A stretch of DNA of 19,566 bases from CAYNNP01 sp964398215 (lineage in GTDB: Bacteria > Planctomycetota > Planctomycetia > Pirellulales > Pirellulaceae), in assembly GCA_964398215.1 (NCBI GenBank), contig CAYNNP010000119.1, forward strand, positions 1 through 19,566, in the 5' to 3' direction. Below, in pieces: positions 8,201 to 15,525 of this stretch; the first letter of the stretch is position 1, and each line of letters starts with the position of its first letter. Position numbers and translations under genes: made by a program. A model generated the notes under the pieces. That model saw only the letters and a list, made by a program, of their open reading frames with translations, did no database searches and was not told where the DNA came from.

Positions 8201-8915
8201 GACTAGCCACTACTTTTCCAGAGACTGCTTCACGAATTTCGTACGCGAGCATTAGTTCCGCTGATGACTTTTGTGTCAGTGCGTTGACGTGCGCAGTGAA
8301 TTGCACACGTTCACTAGAATCGTACAGTGGTGGATCATGAAATCCAGAAAGACGCAGTGCGTCGGATGCTACGCGTGTAATCGTTGCCTTTGCGGTGACT
8401 TGATCGGCACCAGCGACTGGTTCGACCGTGATAGGTTTTCCAGACAGAATTTCAGTGATTGCCAAGCGATCGGTTTTCAGTTGCCAATGATTATTCGTTG
8501 GCTCCAAGGCTTTCGTGAAACGCGGCAAGCTGACGACCTGTACCTGCAGCGTTGCGTCGGCTGAACAATTCAATTTCAAGTCGAACTCACCGTCGGTAAG
8601 GACTTCGCGCGGAGCAACCGTCAGCGTTCGCGAATTTTGACTTAGATGGTACGCTCCCGTCGCTGCTGAATTGTCACAGCGGTTGGTTACCCGCGAAATT
8701 TTGGATGCGGGGGATTCGTCCAAGAGCGAGACACGGATTTGCCAGTGGGAGGCTTGTTGGCCAGACCATGCGACCCGGACTTTGCAATCGACACTGCTGC
8801 CAGCAGGATTTTGCGCGCAAGTACTGCCAGTGGTTACTAAACAGCCGACTGCCAAGCTGAAAAGGAACATGGTCGTGTGGGTTGCAGCTAGGCGAAGACT
8901 TGTCTGTCCAGCCAT
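5295..8915 (-). CDS. Large secreted protein with barrel-like and binding-like regions, function unknown
   Basis: A 1206-residue protein with an N-terminal signal peptide (hydrophobic core MFLFSLAVGCLVTT at 16-29). Residues 40-480 are rich in beta-strand and contain sandwich-like stretches. Residues about 480-680 resemble a (beta/alpha)8 glycosidase-like barrel of the GHL10 type: DAFGQVSVDAFRFHVAAQRV, SGYTAIKIPALQGARAWF, LFVGINPQ and FAGLVLQCSS. A further beta-rich part leads to residues about 975-1150, which look like a carbohydrate-binding-module jelly roll (QLSNGSFEKNGGVGIVGWMH, TWIDDVRIHDW). A helical tail follows, ending in GWIPQPLRF. No catalytic acid pair can be assigned by eye, so enzyme activity is not shown. 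It would be exported, possibly to bind or process polysaccharide. It starts 204 bases from the divergent DUF885 gene and has an inverted repeat in its leader. I recall similar planctomycete proteins only as uncharacterised. Confidence 0.85.
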   Translation of the reverse strand: MAGQTSLRLAATHTTMFLFSLAVGCLVTTGSTCAQNPAGSSVDCKVRVAWSGQQASHWQIRVSLLDESPASKISRVTNRCDNSAATGAYHLSQNSRTLTVAPREVLTDGEFDLKLNCSADATLQVQVVSLPRFTKALEPTNNHWQLKTDRLAITEILSGKPITVEPVAGADQVTAKATITRVASDALRLSGFHDPPLYDSSERVQFTAHVNALTQKSSAELMLAYEIREAVSGKVVASHESPIRTNVAGNADPVSVDVACPSRPGVYQVRCFIREANEKAFLLLSRKGELLVSRDQPLIVLAESTSDSEPWSQVGLIQPGKNSDWQISNWLPGTSKKILRRIDLYHAQEFEKSKFQGQSLVRLRPSRSYSTPVPSNTAHLPHKVTLRFKTASQSSVRVEVSHNEKFNQISRSFTLVGEDQAIDASDWMTQTFVHYPSGDDDFLRVTNTHPSADFELESITVEAGPSALAQRENDAVKPVRTAVLSLPNHEWVHSLSSDFNLDDAFGQVSVDAFRFHVAAQRVCDYANASGYTAIKIPALQGARAWFETNTFLPNRKSSELDQHALVVLAKICELNEIKLFVGINPQVQLTSPEAILFVGETPTAFFRKRGLRQTLYNLRHPVIQKSLQEMTRDIESQLSSQPSFAGLVLQCSSRNHLAPLDVQDLTPELLADFAVAAGRQAEPLATVANWARTEGSAAVRNWMRLQSDQIYQRIVERSNKQTLFLIEQSGVDLSATSNGRNPTIQDKRRVSNHQISHVNRAALHAEPTERQAVAVAVGGRFDQGSHGYPSRLQLTGAELSDVTIGLNPEVLMVEDPSSAFELSSDVQSKLMNFTAMPSKGFVELPNAGDTEKTVRVRFVRRDNVGVLSIVNLAPWTSDVRIECTEALAWTPLGGLPSEATWSVDGAIILAKLPANKTLTFSTKSNMGGMPIAQWQSQISGGAAAAKEVKDKVTKVVERIGLLSDPLSYQQLSNGSFEKNGGVGIVGWMHTQHPQGAVIVVQNESTDGNSSVLLSNSNLQTGRAWLVSENIPTPSSGRLAVSLACRGDNQADKEPLQLRVSIEGIRDGQSFRHSRQLEIPRNGQWQPRKIVLELAELNRDQVPSVRLTLDSLSEGKTWIDDVRIHDWFATSSERDVLQNDTFLAVKGIQHGDLTRAARLLHNYWAGFLVRLNEPSVKVPDRKVSENEKSAMGVGDRIKGWIPQPLRF

Positions 8916-8934
8916 TGTCGGCTCACAAAGGAGA

Positions 8935-8960
8935 ACTGTTCGGAGTAAGTCCTGAACAGT
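8935..8960. promoter_or_regulatory. Inverted repeat in the leader of the 1206-residue protein gene
   Basis: ACTGTTC (8935-8941) and GAACAGT (8954-8960) are perfect 7-bp arms. GGA/TCC inside extend the stem with a one-base bulge and a GTAAG loop. It lies 20-45 bases upstream of the start at 8915, in the intergenic region between the divergent genes. This would fit an operator or a 5' leader hairpin. No matching promoter hexamers were convincing. Confidence 0.35.
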
Positions 8961-9119
8961 ACATCTGGGGTGTGCGCCAAGTAAAGGCGAGTAAGTTTCA
9001 CAAGCCGGAATTGCAGTGGTTTGCCTTGCTATCTATTTGCGGCTTGTAGAACCCAGGATCGCAAGGATGGTTGGCTATACTGAGCGTCCAACGACTCCCG
9101 ATTTTTCTCAAGAACGCCC

Positions 9120-10889
9120 ATGAATCGCTTGTTTCAATATCTGATTTGTTTTCTCGGCTTTTTTGCCACCTCTGATTTTGTAGTGGCCCAGGATGCCAGT
9201 CCTACCGCCTCCGAGCTCAAGTCTTTGTTAGACGATGTCTGGGATTTTGAACTGACTGAGTTTCCCCAGTTGGCGACAAACGTCGGCGACCCGCGCGGCC
9301 AAGATCGATTGGCTGATGAAAGCATAAAAGCCATCGAACGTCGTCATCGAAAGCAGGTCGAGTTCCTCGATCGGTTGAACAAAATCGACTTGGGAAAGCT
9401 AAACGATTTGCAGCAAGTTGACCATGAACTTTTGAAGCGTCGGCTGGCAAGCAAAATAGCTGACTTCAAATTCAGCACGCACCTCGTTCCAATCAGCAAC
9501 CGCTCAGGTTTTCACATTGATTTTCCGGAGCTTCCCAAACTGATGAATCCTCAAACCAAAGAGGATTTTGCAAACTACGTTTCGCGATTGAACGCGTTTG
9601 GCAAGTACGCCGAGCAACAAATTGAACTCCTACGTTTGGGTGCAAAAGCTGGACTGACTCAGCCTAGCATCATTCTGCGTGGTAGCCTGGGGCAAACCAA
9701 CGCACAGATCGTCAAAGACCCCGCCAAGTCAATCTTTTTGGAAAAGATTGAGGATGGTGTCCGCGAAAAGCTTGGTGACCAGTGGCCGGCAATCGAGAAA
9801 GACATTCGCGCAGCAATCGTGGATGAAGTCGTGCCAGCGTACCAGCGATTCGCAAAATTTTTGCAGACCGAGTACCTGCCGACAGCTCGTGGCACAATCG
9901 GTGCTTCGGCACTACCAAACGGACGTGAGTTTTACATTGACCGTGTGAAGTACTTTACGACGATCGATATTTCTCCTGAACAATTGCATGAAATTGGGAT
10001 CCAAGAGAATGCTCGCATCCGAAAGGAGATGGAAGCGATTCGCGAAAAGGTCTCATTCGAAGGAGACTTGCCGGCCTTTCTAAAACACCTGCGAACTGAC
10101 CCAAAGTTTTACCCCAAGACGGCGGAAGAATTGATGATGCGGGCAGCTTTGATTTTGAAACGCGCCGACGGTCGCCTGCCCGAGGTCTTTGGTAAACTTC
10201 CGCGAACGCCCTATGGCCTGCTAGAGATCCCACCCTACATCGCGCCGCAAACAACCAGCGCGTATTATTGGCCGCCTGCAACCGACGGTTCTCGCGGCGG
10301 GAACTATTATTTGAACACCTACAATCTTTCGTCACGGCCGCTTTACCAACTAGAAGCCTTGTCGCTGCATGAGGCTGTCCCTGGGCACCACTTGCAATTG
10401 GCACTCCAGGCTGAGCTAACAAACCTACATCCAATTAGTCGTGAAAGCAGCATGACGGCGTTCATCGAAGGCTGGGCGTTGTATAGCGAACGGCTTGGCA
10501 AAGAAATTGGATTCTATACCGATCCGTATCAGGATTTTGGACGACTGAGCATGGAAGCATGGCGAGCAAGCCGGCTGGTGGTGGACACTGGTATCCACTG
10601 GATGGGCTGGACGCGGCAGCAAGCGATCGATTACATGACCGCGAACACCGCACTCAGCGAACACAATGTGGTTGCAGAAGTCGACCGGTACATCGGATGG
10701 CCAGGCCAAGCACTTGCCTACAAGACCGGTGAGCTTGCGATTAGCCGTATGCGAAAAGAAGCCGAAGCTGAGCTGGGCAGCAAATTCGACATTCGGTCGT
10801 TTCATGATCGCGTGTTAGAGGTCGGTGCGATTCCATTGCCACTACTAGAAAAACGCGTCAAGAAATGGGTGAGCGAGCAATCGAAATGA
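9120..10889 (+). CDS. Secreted DUF885 family protein, predicted zinc peptidase
   Basis: The 589-residue protein begins with a signal peptide (MNRLFQYLICFLGFFATSD, cleavage probably after VVA at about 23). The remainder is a full-length DUF885 protein. The hallmark HEAVPGHHLQ lies at 417-426 and EGWALYSE at 450-457. In this family these residues form a metal site like that of gluzincin-type helical peptidases, with the two His and the later Glu as likely zinc ligands. Other typical features are the long helical N-terminal half and RGGNYYLNTYNLSSRP before the HEAVPGHH motif. Predicted role is extracytoplasmic peptide hydrolysis; substrate unknown. Family length is usually about 550-620, so it is complete. 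The next gene, the sulfatase, follows at once, and its earliest plausible ATG overlaps this stop codon as ATGA, so the two may be cotranscribed. Confidence 0.9.
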   Translation: MNRLFQYLICFLGFFATSDFVVAQDASPTASELKSLLDDVWDFELTEFPQLATNVGDPRGQDRLADESIKAIERRHRKQVEFLDRLNKIDLGKLNDLQQVDHELLKRRLASKIADFKFSTHLVPISNRSGFHIDFPELPKLMNPQTKEDFANYVSRLNAFGKYAEQQIELLRLGAKAGLTQPSIILRGSLGQTNAQIVKDPAKSIFLEKIEDGVREKLGDQWPAIEKDIRAAIVDEVVPAYQRFAKFLQTEYLPTARGTIGASALPNGREFYIDRVKYFTTIDISPEQLHEIGIQENARIRKEMEAIREKVSFEGDLPAFLKHLRTDPKFYPKTAEELMMRAALILKRADGRLPEVFGKLPRTPYGLLEIPPYIAPQTTSAYYWPPATDGSRGGNYYLNTYNLSSRPLYQLEALSLHEAVPGHHLQLALQAELTNLHPISRESSMTAFIEGWALYSERLGKEIGFYTDPYQDFGRLSMEAWRASRLVVDTGIHWMGWTRQQAIDYMTANTALSEHNVVAEVDRYIGWPGQALAYKTGELAISRMRKEAEAELGSKFDIRSFHDRVLEVGAIPLPLLEKRVKKWVSEQSK

Positions 10890-10915
10890 ATCACATACAA
10901 CAAAGAAAAACACTG

Positions 10916-12412
10916 ATGACAAAACAACTCCGATTACTTGGTCTGTTCATTTTCCTGATGGCACTGGGCATTCCCGCAAAAGTGCAGGCGGCCGAGGCCC
11001 CGAATATTTTGTGGATCATCGTGGACGACATGTCGGCGAACTTTTCTTGCTATGGAGAGAAGTTGATAGAAACACCGAACGTTGATGCTCTGGCGAAACA
11101 AGGCGTTCAGTTCAACAAAGCATTCGTGACCGCACCGGTTTGTTCGACATGCCGGTCGGCGTTCATCACTGGTATGTATCAAACCAGCATCGGCGCACAT
11201 CATCATCGTAGTGGCCGCGGTAAACAAAAAATCCGCTTGCCAGAATCCGTTGAACTTGTCCCGACGTTGTTTCAGAAAGCGGGATACCACACGAGTATTC
11301 AAAGTTGGCCGGGCAGCCGAAAGGGACGACTCGGCAAGACGGACTACAACTTCGAATGGGACGCGTCAGCCTACGACAGCGGGACCTGGGATGACCGAAA
11401 ACCTGGGCAGCCGTTTTTCGCGCAAATCCAGACTCTTGGTGGCAAGATGCGCGGTTCGACGCCGGAAGCTGCCGAAAAATTGATCGCCCAAGCCAAGAAC
11501 ACATTTGGCAATATTGTCGATCGGTCACAGATAAAACTTGCCCCGTATTATCCCCAAAATGATGTGCTGTTACAGGACTGGGCTGCCTATTTGGAGTCTG
11601 TCCGATTGACCGACAAAATGGTGGGCGATGTGATTGCCAAACTAAAAAGAGATGGCGACTTTGAAAAAACAGTGATCATATTCATGACGGATCACGGGAT
11701 TTCACATGCTCGGGGAAAACAATTTTTGTACGAAGAAGGCATCCACGTCCCCTTGGTCATTGCTGGTCCTGGCGTTGAGCATGCTGTGCGAGATGACTTG
11801 GTTGAACACATTGATATTGCCGCGACCTCGCTTGGGTTGGCTGGCATCGCGATCCCAGACTCGATGCAGGCCAAAGACATTCTGGCGCCGAACTACCAAG
11901 CGCGTGATGCCGTCTTTTCTGCGCGAGATCGATGTGATGAGACGGTCGAGCATCTTCGCTCCGTTCGCACAAAACGATTCAAGTACATTCGCAATTACTT
12001 GAACCTGCGATCACACATGCAACCCAACGCTTACAAGGATGCAAAGGCGATTGTGAAGTCTCTTCGGAAACTACACCAAGAAGGTAAACTGAACGAGCTT
12101 CAGTCCAGAATTTTTGCTCCCACGCGACCGCCCGAAGAACTGTATGACTTGGAGGCTGACCCACACGAGACAATCAACTTGGCTTCCAACCCTGCGTTCG
12201 CCAAAGATTTAGAAGCAATGCGCACTCGGCTGAAAAAATGGGAAACGGATACGGGAGACATGGGCGTGAATCCAGAACCAGCCGAGATGTTCGACAGCGA
12301 CATGCAGTTGTATGTCGAGAACCTCAAGAAGCGGAACAAGTCGCCTGACCACATTGAAACCATGGAAAACAATATTCGATTGATGCGAGAATGGGCAAAG
12401 CAAGGGAAGTGA
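10916..12412 (+). CDS. Secreted sulfatase (S1 family, formylglycine type) with C-S-T-C-R motif
   Basis: From the ATG at 10916 the protein has 498 residues and starts with a signal peptide (MTKQLRLLGLFIFLMALGIP, cleavage near VQA-A at 25). ATGs at 10886 (ATGA overlap with the DUF885 stop) and 10865 are alternatives. Metal-binding Asp pair is VDD (D37, D38). The active-site segment is APVCSTCRSAFITGMYQ, with Cys76 as the residue to be oxidised to formylglycine by a maturation enzyme. The usual C-x-[P/A]-x-R has Thr at the third place and a second Cys at the fourth. MTDHG (D259, H260) supplies further metal ligands, then GKQFLYEEGIHVPLVI and the C-terminal EELYDLEADPHETINLA typical of the family. 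It should hydrolyse sulfate esters, probably on sulfated polysaccharide, in the periplasm or outside. Planctomycetes carry many such sulfatases. No glycosidase or maturase gene is in the window. Confidence 0.92.
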   Translation: MTKQLRLLGLFIFLMALGIPAKVQAAEAPNILWIIVDDMSANFSCYGEKLIETPNVDALAKQGVQFNKAFVTAPVCSTCRSAFITGMYQTSIGAHHHRSGRGKQKIRLPESVELVPTLFQKAGYHTSIQSWPGSRKGRLGKTDYNFEWDASAYDSGTWDDRKPGQPFFAQIQTLGGKMRGSTPEAAEKLIAQAKNTFGNIVDRSQIKLAPYYPQNDVLLQDWAAYLESVRLTDKMVGDVIAKLKRDGDFEKTVIIFMTDHGISHARGKQFLYEEGIHVPLVIAGPGVEHAVRDDLVEHIDIAATSLGLAGIAIPDSMQAKDILAPNYQARDAVFSARDRCDETVEHLRSVRTKRFKYIRNYLNLRSHMQPNAYKDAKAIVKSLRKLHQEGKLNELQSRIFAPTRPPEELYDLEADPHETINLASNPAFAKDLEAMRTRLKKWETDTGDMGVNPEPAEMFDSDMQLYVENLKKRNKSPDHIETMENNIRLMREWAKQGK

Positions 12413-12425
12413 AAGAGCGAGTAAT

Positions 12426-12453
12426 CGGTAGTGGTCAGGAAAACCACCTACCG
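12426..12453. terminator. Possible hairpin after the sulfatase gene
   Basis: CGGTAG (12426-12431) pairs with CTACCG (12448-12453), and TGGT with ACCA continue the stem, with one bulged C and a 7-base loop. It lies 14 bases past the sulfatase stop. No T-run follows, so it may be a processing or termination structure of a non-standard kind. Confidence 0.4.
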
Positions 12454-12552
12454 CGAACTTCCTCATCCTGATACCGGCATTCCCTCTGCCAACACCCCAC
12501 TTCCTCCGCTATCATGTTGGCGATTGAAACGTCGACAGATGCGAAACCAATG

Positions 12553-13395
12553 ATGAAATTTACAAAAATGCACGGAGCCGGAAACGACTACGTGTACGTC
12601 AATTGCTTTGATGAACCCGTTCCCGATGACATTCCCGGCTTGGCTCAAGAAGTGTCAGATCGACATTTTGGAATCGGTGGCGATGGATTGATTTTGATTC
12701 GGCCAAGCGAACAGGCCGATGCGTGGATGCACATGCTGAATGCCGATGGCAGTGAAGCAGAGATGTGCGGCAACGGAATTCGTTGTGTTGCCAAATACGT
12801 GTACGACCACGGAATCGCAAAGAAAGATGCAATGCGAATCCAGACCGGCGCCGGTGTCTTGAGTCTTAAGCTATCGACGGGCACAGATGGTTTGGTTGAA
12901 AGTGTCACCGTCAACATGGGCGAGCCCGAGTTGGAGGCCGCGCACATTCCAACGACGATTCAGCCGACGGGCCGAGTGGTTGACCAAGAAATCGAAGTCG
13001 ATGGGCAAGCCGTTTGTGTCACGTGTGTATCGATGGGCAATCCGCATTGTGTTGTATTTGTTCCCGAAGCTACCGACGAATTGGTCTTGGAATTGGGGCC
13101 GAAAATCGAAGTCGATGAACGATTTCCCAAACGGGTCAACGTCGAGTTTGTTGAAGTGATTTCTCCTACAGAAGTCAGGCAACGCACATGGGAACGCGGT
13201 TCCGGCGAAACCTGGGCCTGCGGGACAGGTGCATCTGCCGTTTGTGTTGCAGGAGTTTTGACCGGCAAGACGGAAAACAAAATTTTGAACCACCTGCGCG
13301 GCGGCGATCTGACATTGCACTGGGACGAAGCGACCAACAATGTGCACATGACTGGCGGCGCGGTTGAAGTCTTTTCAGGCCAGTGGAATCGCTAA
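12553..13395 (+). CDS. dapF: Diaminopimelate epimerase
   Basis: DapF converts LL-diaminopimelate to meso-diaminopimelate in lysine and peptidoglycan precursor synthesis, in the cytoplasm. From the start MKFTKMHGAGND the protein has 280 residues, the usual size. Key motifs are GAGNDY (8-13), GGDGLILI (42-49), MCGNGIRC with the first catalytic Cys72, MGNPHCV (161-167) and ETWACGTGA with the second catalytic Cys223. The two-cysteine acid/base pair is intact. Upstream in-frame ATGs exist at 12550 (one residue longer) and 12514, but the family begins with MKFTKMHG, so I chose 12553. The gene is 140 bases after the sulfatase and 3 bases before xseA, so dapF and xseA are likely cotranscribed. Whether planctomycetes use it mainly for lysine or for cell wall is not shown by the sequence. 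Confidence 0.97.
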   Translation: MKFTKMHGAGNDYVYVNCFDEPVPDDIPGLAQEVSDRHFGIGGDGLILIRPSEQADAWMHMLNADGSEAEMCGNGIRCVAKYVYDHGIAKKDAMRIQTGAGVLSLKLSTGTDGLVESVTVNMGEPELEAAHIPTTIQPTGRVVDQEIEVDGQAVCVTCVSMGNPHCVVFVPEATDELVLELGPKIEVDERFPKRVNVEFVEVISPTEVRQRTWERGSGETWACGTGASAVCVAGVLTGKTENKILNHLRGGDLTLHWDEATNNVHMTGGAVEVFSGQWNR

Positions 13396-13398
13396 TCT

Positions 13399-14604
13399 AT
13401 GCTGGATGAGCCAGGCCAAGCGATCTCTGTCAGTTTTCTGACGGACCACATCAAAGCAGTTGTCGAAGGTACCTTTCCGCCTGTTTGGGTTAACGGCGAA
13501 ATCTCGGGACTCTCGCAACCGCGCAGTGGTCACAAGTATTTCACGTTGAAAGATGATACTGCTCAGATTCGTTGTGTGATTTGGAGAAGCACTGCGGAAC
13601 GTTTAAAGCTGGACCTGAAAGACGGACAAGAGATCGACTGTTTCGGCGGGCTGGAAGTCTATGCTGCTCGTGGCACCTACCAGTTGGTTGTTCGCAAGGC
13701 CCGCTCCCAAGGCATCGGAGCACTGCAACAGGCGTTCTTGGAGCTACAATCGAAACTACAAGCAGAGGGTCTGTTCGCCGCCGAACGTAAACGGCCATTG
13801 CCTGCGTTCCCAAAACGCATCGGAATCGTGACCAGCGCCAGTGGCGCTGCGGTAAGAGACTTTCTTCAAGCGGCTGCGGAACGCTGGGCCGGTGCTCAGA
13901 TTTTTGTCATCCCGTCTCAAGTTCAAGGTCCCGGTTCGGTCCAGACGTTAGTCAGTGGATTGCGACTAGCAAATCGAGTTCGCCCAGCATTGGATGTTGT
14001 GATTCTCTCACGCGGTGGTGGTAGCCTAGAAGACCTGTGGAGCTTTAACGAAGAAAAACTGGTACGTGCTGTTGCCAAATCGAAAGTGCCCACTGTGTCT
14101 GCGGTTGGTCACGAAGTCGACATTACGCTCTGTGATTTGGCCGCCGATGTGCGTGCATTGACTCCAACCGATGCAGCAACCAAGGTCATTCCGGACGGCA
14201 ACTTTTTTGACGAATCGATCCGCGGTTTGACTTCCAGATTACACCGCAGCATGCGCGCGATCATTTCTCAACGTAGCGAACAATTGTCGTACTTGTCACA
14301 ACGACCTGTGATCCGAAAGCCGACTGAAATGATCCACGTAAAGTCTCGCTATCTGGAAGAGTTGGAGAACCAAGCCACGCGAGCCATCCGCGAATCAATC
14401 GAGCGTATGAAATCGAGGGTAGCGACTGGAGCAGCATCGCTGTCCGCATTGTCTCCACTGAGCGTGTTAACGCGCGGCTACAGCATGACGTTTGATGCAG
14501 ACGGTAAAACGATTGAGTCGCCCGATCACATACGCGTTGGTGACGAAATCACAACCAAGCTGCATCTTGGCGAAATCAAGAGTCGTGTCATCAAGCCAGA
14601 TTAA
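13399..14604 (+). CDS. xseA: Exodeoxyribonuclease VII large subunit
   Basis: The 401-residue protein is the large, catalytic subunit of exonuclease VII, which degrades single-stranded DNA in both directions into oligonucleotides. The N-terminal OB-fold for ssDNA binding covers about 1-105 (VWVNGEISGL, HKYFTLKDDTAQIRCVIW). The catalytic part follows: KRIGIVTSASGAAVRDFL (138-155), VVILSRGGGSLEDLWSFNEE and SAVGHEVDITLCDLAADVRA, then TPTDAA. A long coiled-coil segment with many basic residues leads to the C-terminal ALSPLSVLTRGYSM. It is shorter than the 456-residue E. coli protein, mainly in the coiled coil. The gene begins 3 bases after the dapF stop. The small subunit gene xseB, often adjacent elsewhere, does not follow; the next gene is on the opposite strand. 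Confidence 0.95.
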   Translation: MLDEPGQAISVSFLTDHIKAVVEGTFPPVWVNGEISGLSQPRSGHKYFTLKDDTAQIRCVIWRSTAERLKLDLKDGQEIDCFGGLEVYAARGTYQLVVRKARSQGIGALQQAFLELQSKLQAEGLFAAERKRPLPAFPKRIGIVTSASGAAVRDFLQAAAERWAGAQIFVIPSQVQGPGSVQTLVSGLRLANRVRPALDVVILSRGGGSLEDLWSFNEEKLVRAVAKSKVPTVSAVGHEVDITLCDLAADVRALTPTDAATKVIPDGNFFDESIRGLTSRLHRSMRAIISQRSEQLSYLSQRPVIRKPTEMIHVKSRYLEELENQATRAIRESIERMKSRVATGAASLSALSPLSVLTRGYSMTFDADGKTIESPDHIRVGDEITTKLHLGEIKSRVIKPD

Positions 14605-14644
14605 CCAGCCGTCTGAGCGGAAGTTCGCTGCGCGAAAAATCTGC

Positions 14645-14670
14645 AGACTGACAATCAACAATTTCAGTCT
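14645..14670. terminator. Possible bidirectional hairpin between convergent genes
   Basis: AGACTGA (14645-14651) and TCAGTCT (14664-14670) form a 7-bp stem with a 12-base loop between xseA and the convergent minus-strand gene. The right arm overlaps the minus-strand stop codon (14669-14671). The stem is followed on the plus strand by ATTTT. The loop is large and the T-run short, so this is a weak terminator candidate. Confidence 0.3.
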
Positions 14671-15247
14671 ATTTTGCCTGTTCCGCATGAATACTTGCAG
14701 CGATGCGTTTCCGTAACGCTTCCCGGTCACCACGCAACTTGGCGACAGCCCCCAGCCGGTGTGGTGAAGGCTTTAGGTCTGGGTCGATATCCGCGAGGAC
14801 TTCCGCCATGATGTGATGTTGTTCATTGCCAGACAGCATTTCTTGAACGGTCTTCTCGATCATTTTGCGCTTCTCGACTTTCAATAGCTGGAGCAGAGCG
14901 ATGCGTTCCTGTTCGGCCAGGAGCGCGTCGTTGGTGACCTTGTCGGTAAGCTGTTCGTGCGCCTGATAGAGCAATTCACCCAGTTCACCACGCCGCTGCT
15001 CTCGCAATAAACGTTCGTTCTTTCGCTGGTAGTGTTTGTCCCATGCTTTGCGAATCGACGCGCCTTGAACGGGAGCTTTTTTGACCGAATCGTTTAGCGA
15101 CAGGTCTTTGGGAAACTTCTTTTCGAAGGCTTGAGCAAGCTTGCTCTTGGGAAGCCGTTGTAGCTTGTTGTGTTGAACTGGTGGCGCCGCAAGGGCAGCA
15201 CTGGCGCAACAAACGATCAAGGCAAATGAGATAGAGAACGATCGCAT
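14669..15247 (-). CDS. Small secreted charged protein of unknown function
   Basis: The 192-residue protein has a clear signal peptide (MRSFSISFALIVCCASAALA, predicted cleavage after ALA at about 20). The mature part is rich in Lys, Glu and Gln and predicted mostly helical (KAWDKHYQRKNERLLREQRR, LLAEQERIALLQLLKVEKRK). It has no obvious catalytic motif, and no recognised family. It would be periplasmic or outer-membrane associated. The gene is the last of the five minus-strand genes, starting 40 bases after the CsrA-like ORF, and it converges on xseA. The sequence only supports a helical secreted protein. Confidence 0.75.
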   Translation of the reverse strand: MRSFSISFALIVCCASAALAAPPVQHNKLQRLPKSKLAQAFEKKFPKDLSLNDSVKKAPVQGASIRKAWDKHYQRKNERLLREQRRGELGELLYQAHEQLTDKVTNDALLAEQERIALLQLLKVEKRKMIEKTVQEMLSGNEQHHIMAEVLADIDPDLKPSPHRLGAVAKLRGDREALRKRIAASIHAEQAK

Positions 15248-15287
15248 AACGACCTCGCTAGCAAAGAAACAACGATCAAGAAGTGTT

Positions 15288-15515
15288 CTATCGTTGTATC
15301 GTCTTTGTGCATTGGTCTGATCTTGTGAATCCGAACGAGCATACGCTTCGTTTTGGGTACAGGCATCGGCGCATAGCAGAAAAAACGGTCGTCTTTATCA
15401 GTAAAGCTATGCAGGTTGATCGGAATGGCACCGTCAAAACGGTTGTCGGCCCACACAAATCAACGGCATGCGTGTACGACTCTCCAGATCGTCGTGTTAG
15501 CAAAAGCCCCCGCAA
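15288..15515 (-). CDS. Divergent CsrA/RsmE-like RNA-binding protein (candidate)
   Basis: The 75-codon frame begins with TTG 10 bases after the deacetylase stop codon. Residues 4-13, LLLTRRSGES, match the CsrA N-terminus (LVLTRRxGES in that family). If about four extra residues are allowed in the first loop, the following part keeps the CsrA spacing. R32-x3-I36-x-L38-x-I40 takes the place of R-x3-V-x-L-x-I, and R50 falls where the RNA-binding Arg44 of E. coli CsrA lies. Residues L6 and R8 would correspond to L4 and R6. CsrA dimers bind GGA motifs in mRNA leaders and control translation. The codon aligned with the usual CsrA start Met is GGG, so only the TTG two codons upstream can start it, and Cys and Thr are unusually frequent. 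A competing 79-codon frame (15217-15456, GTG start) looks protein-like but shows no family. A CsrA-like protein is my best reading; a decayed copy is possible. Confidence 0.45.
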   Translation of the reverse strand: MRGLLLTRRSGESYTHAVDLCGPTTVLTVPFRSTCIALLIKTTVFSAMRRCLYPKRSVCSFGFTRSDQCTKTIQR

Positions 15516-15525
15516 AGACCACGTG

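Noticed and set aside
8933..8941. GAACTGTTC resembling half-sites of SOS boxes
   Set aside because: The spacing does not fit the Gram-positive GAAC-N4-GTTC or the E. coli CTGT-N8-ACAG form, and the adjacent genes are not SOS genes.
9076..9081. TATACT, a -10-like hexamer before the DUF885 gene
   Set aside because: No -35-like hexamer lies at 16-18 bases upstream, so a promoter is not supported.
15217..15456. 79-codon GTG-start frame overlapping the CsrA-like ORF
   Set aside because: Composition looks protein-like, but it overlaps the signal peptide of the next gene and shows no family pattern. The CsrA-like frame is preferred.
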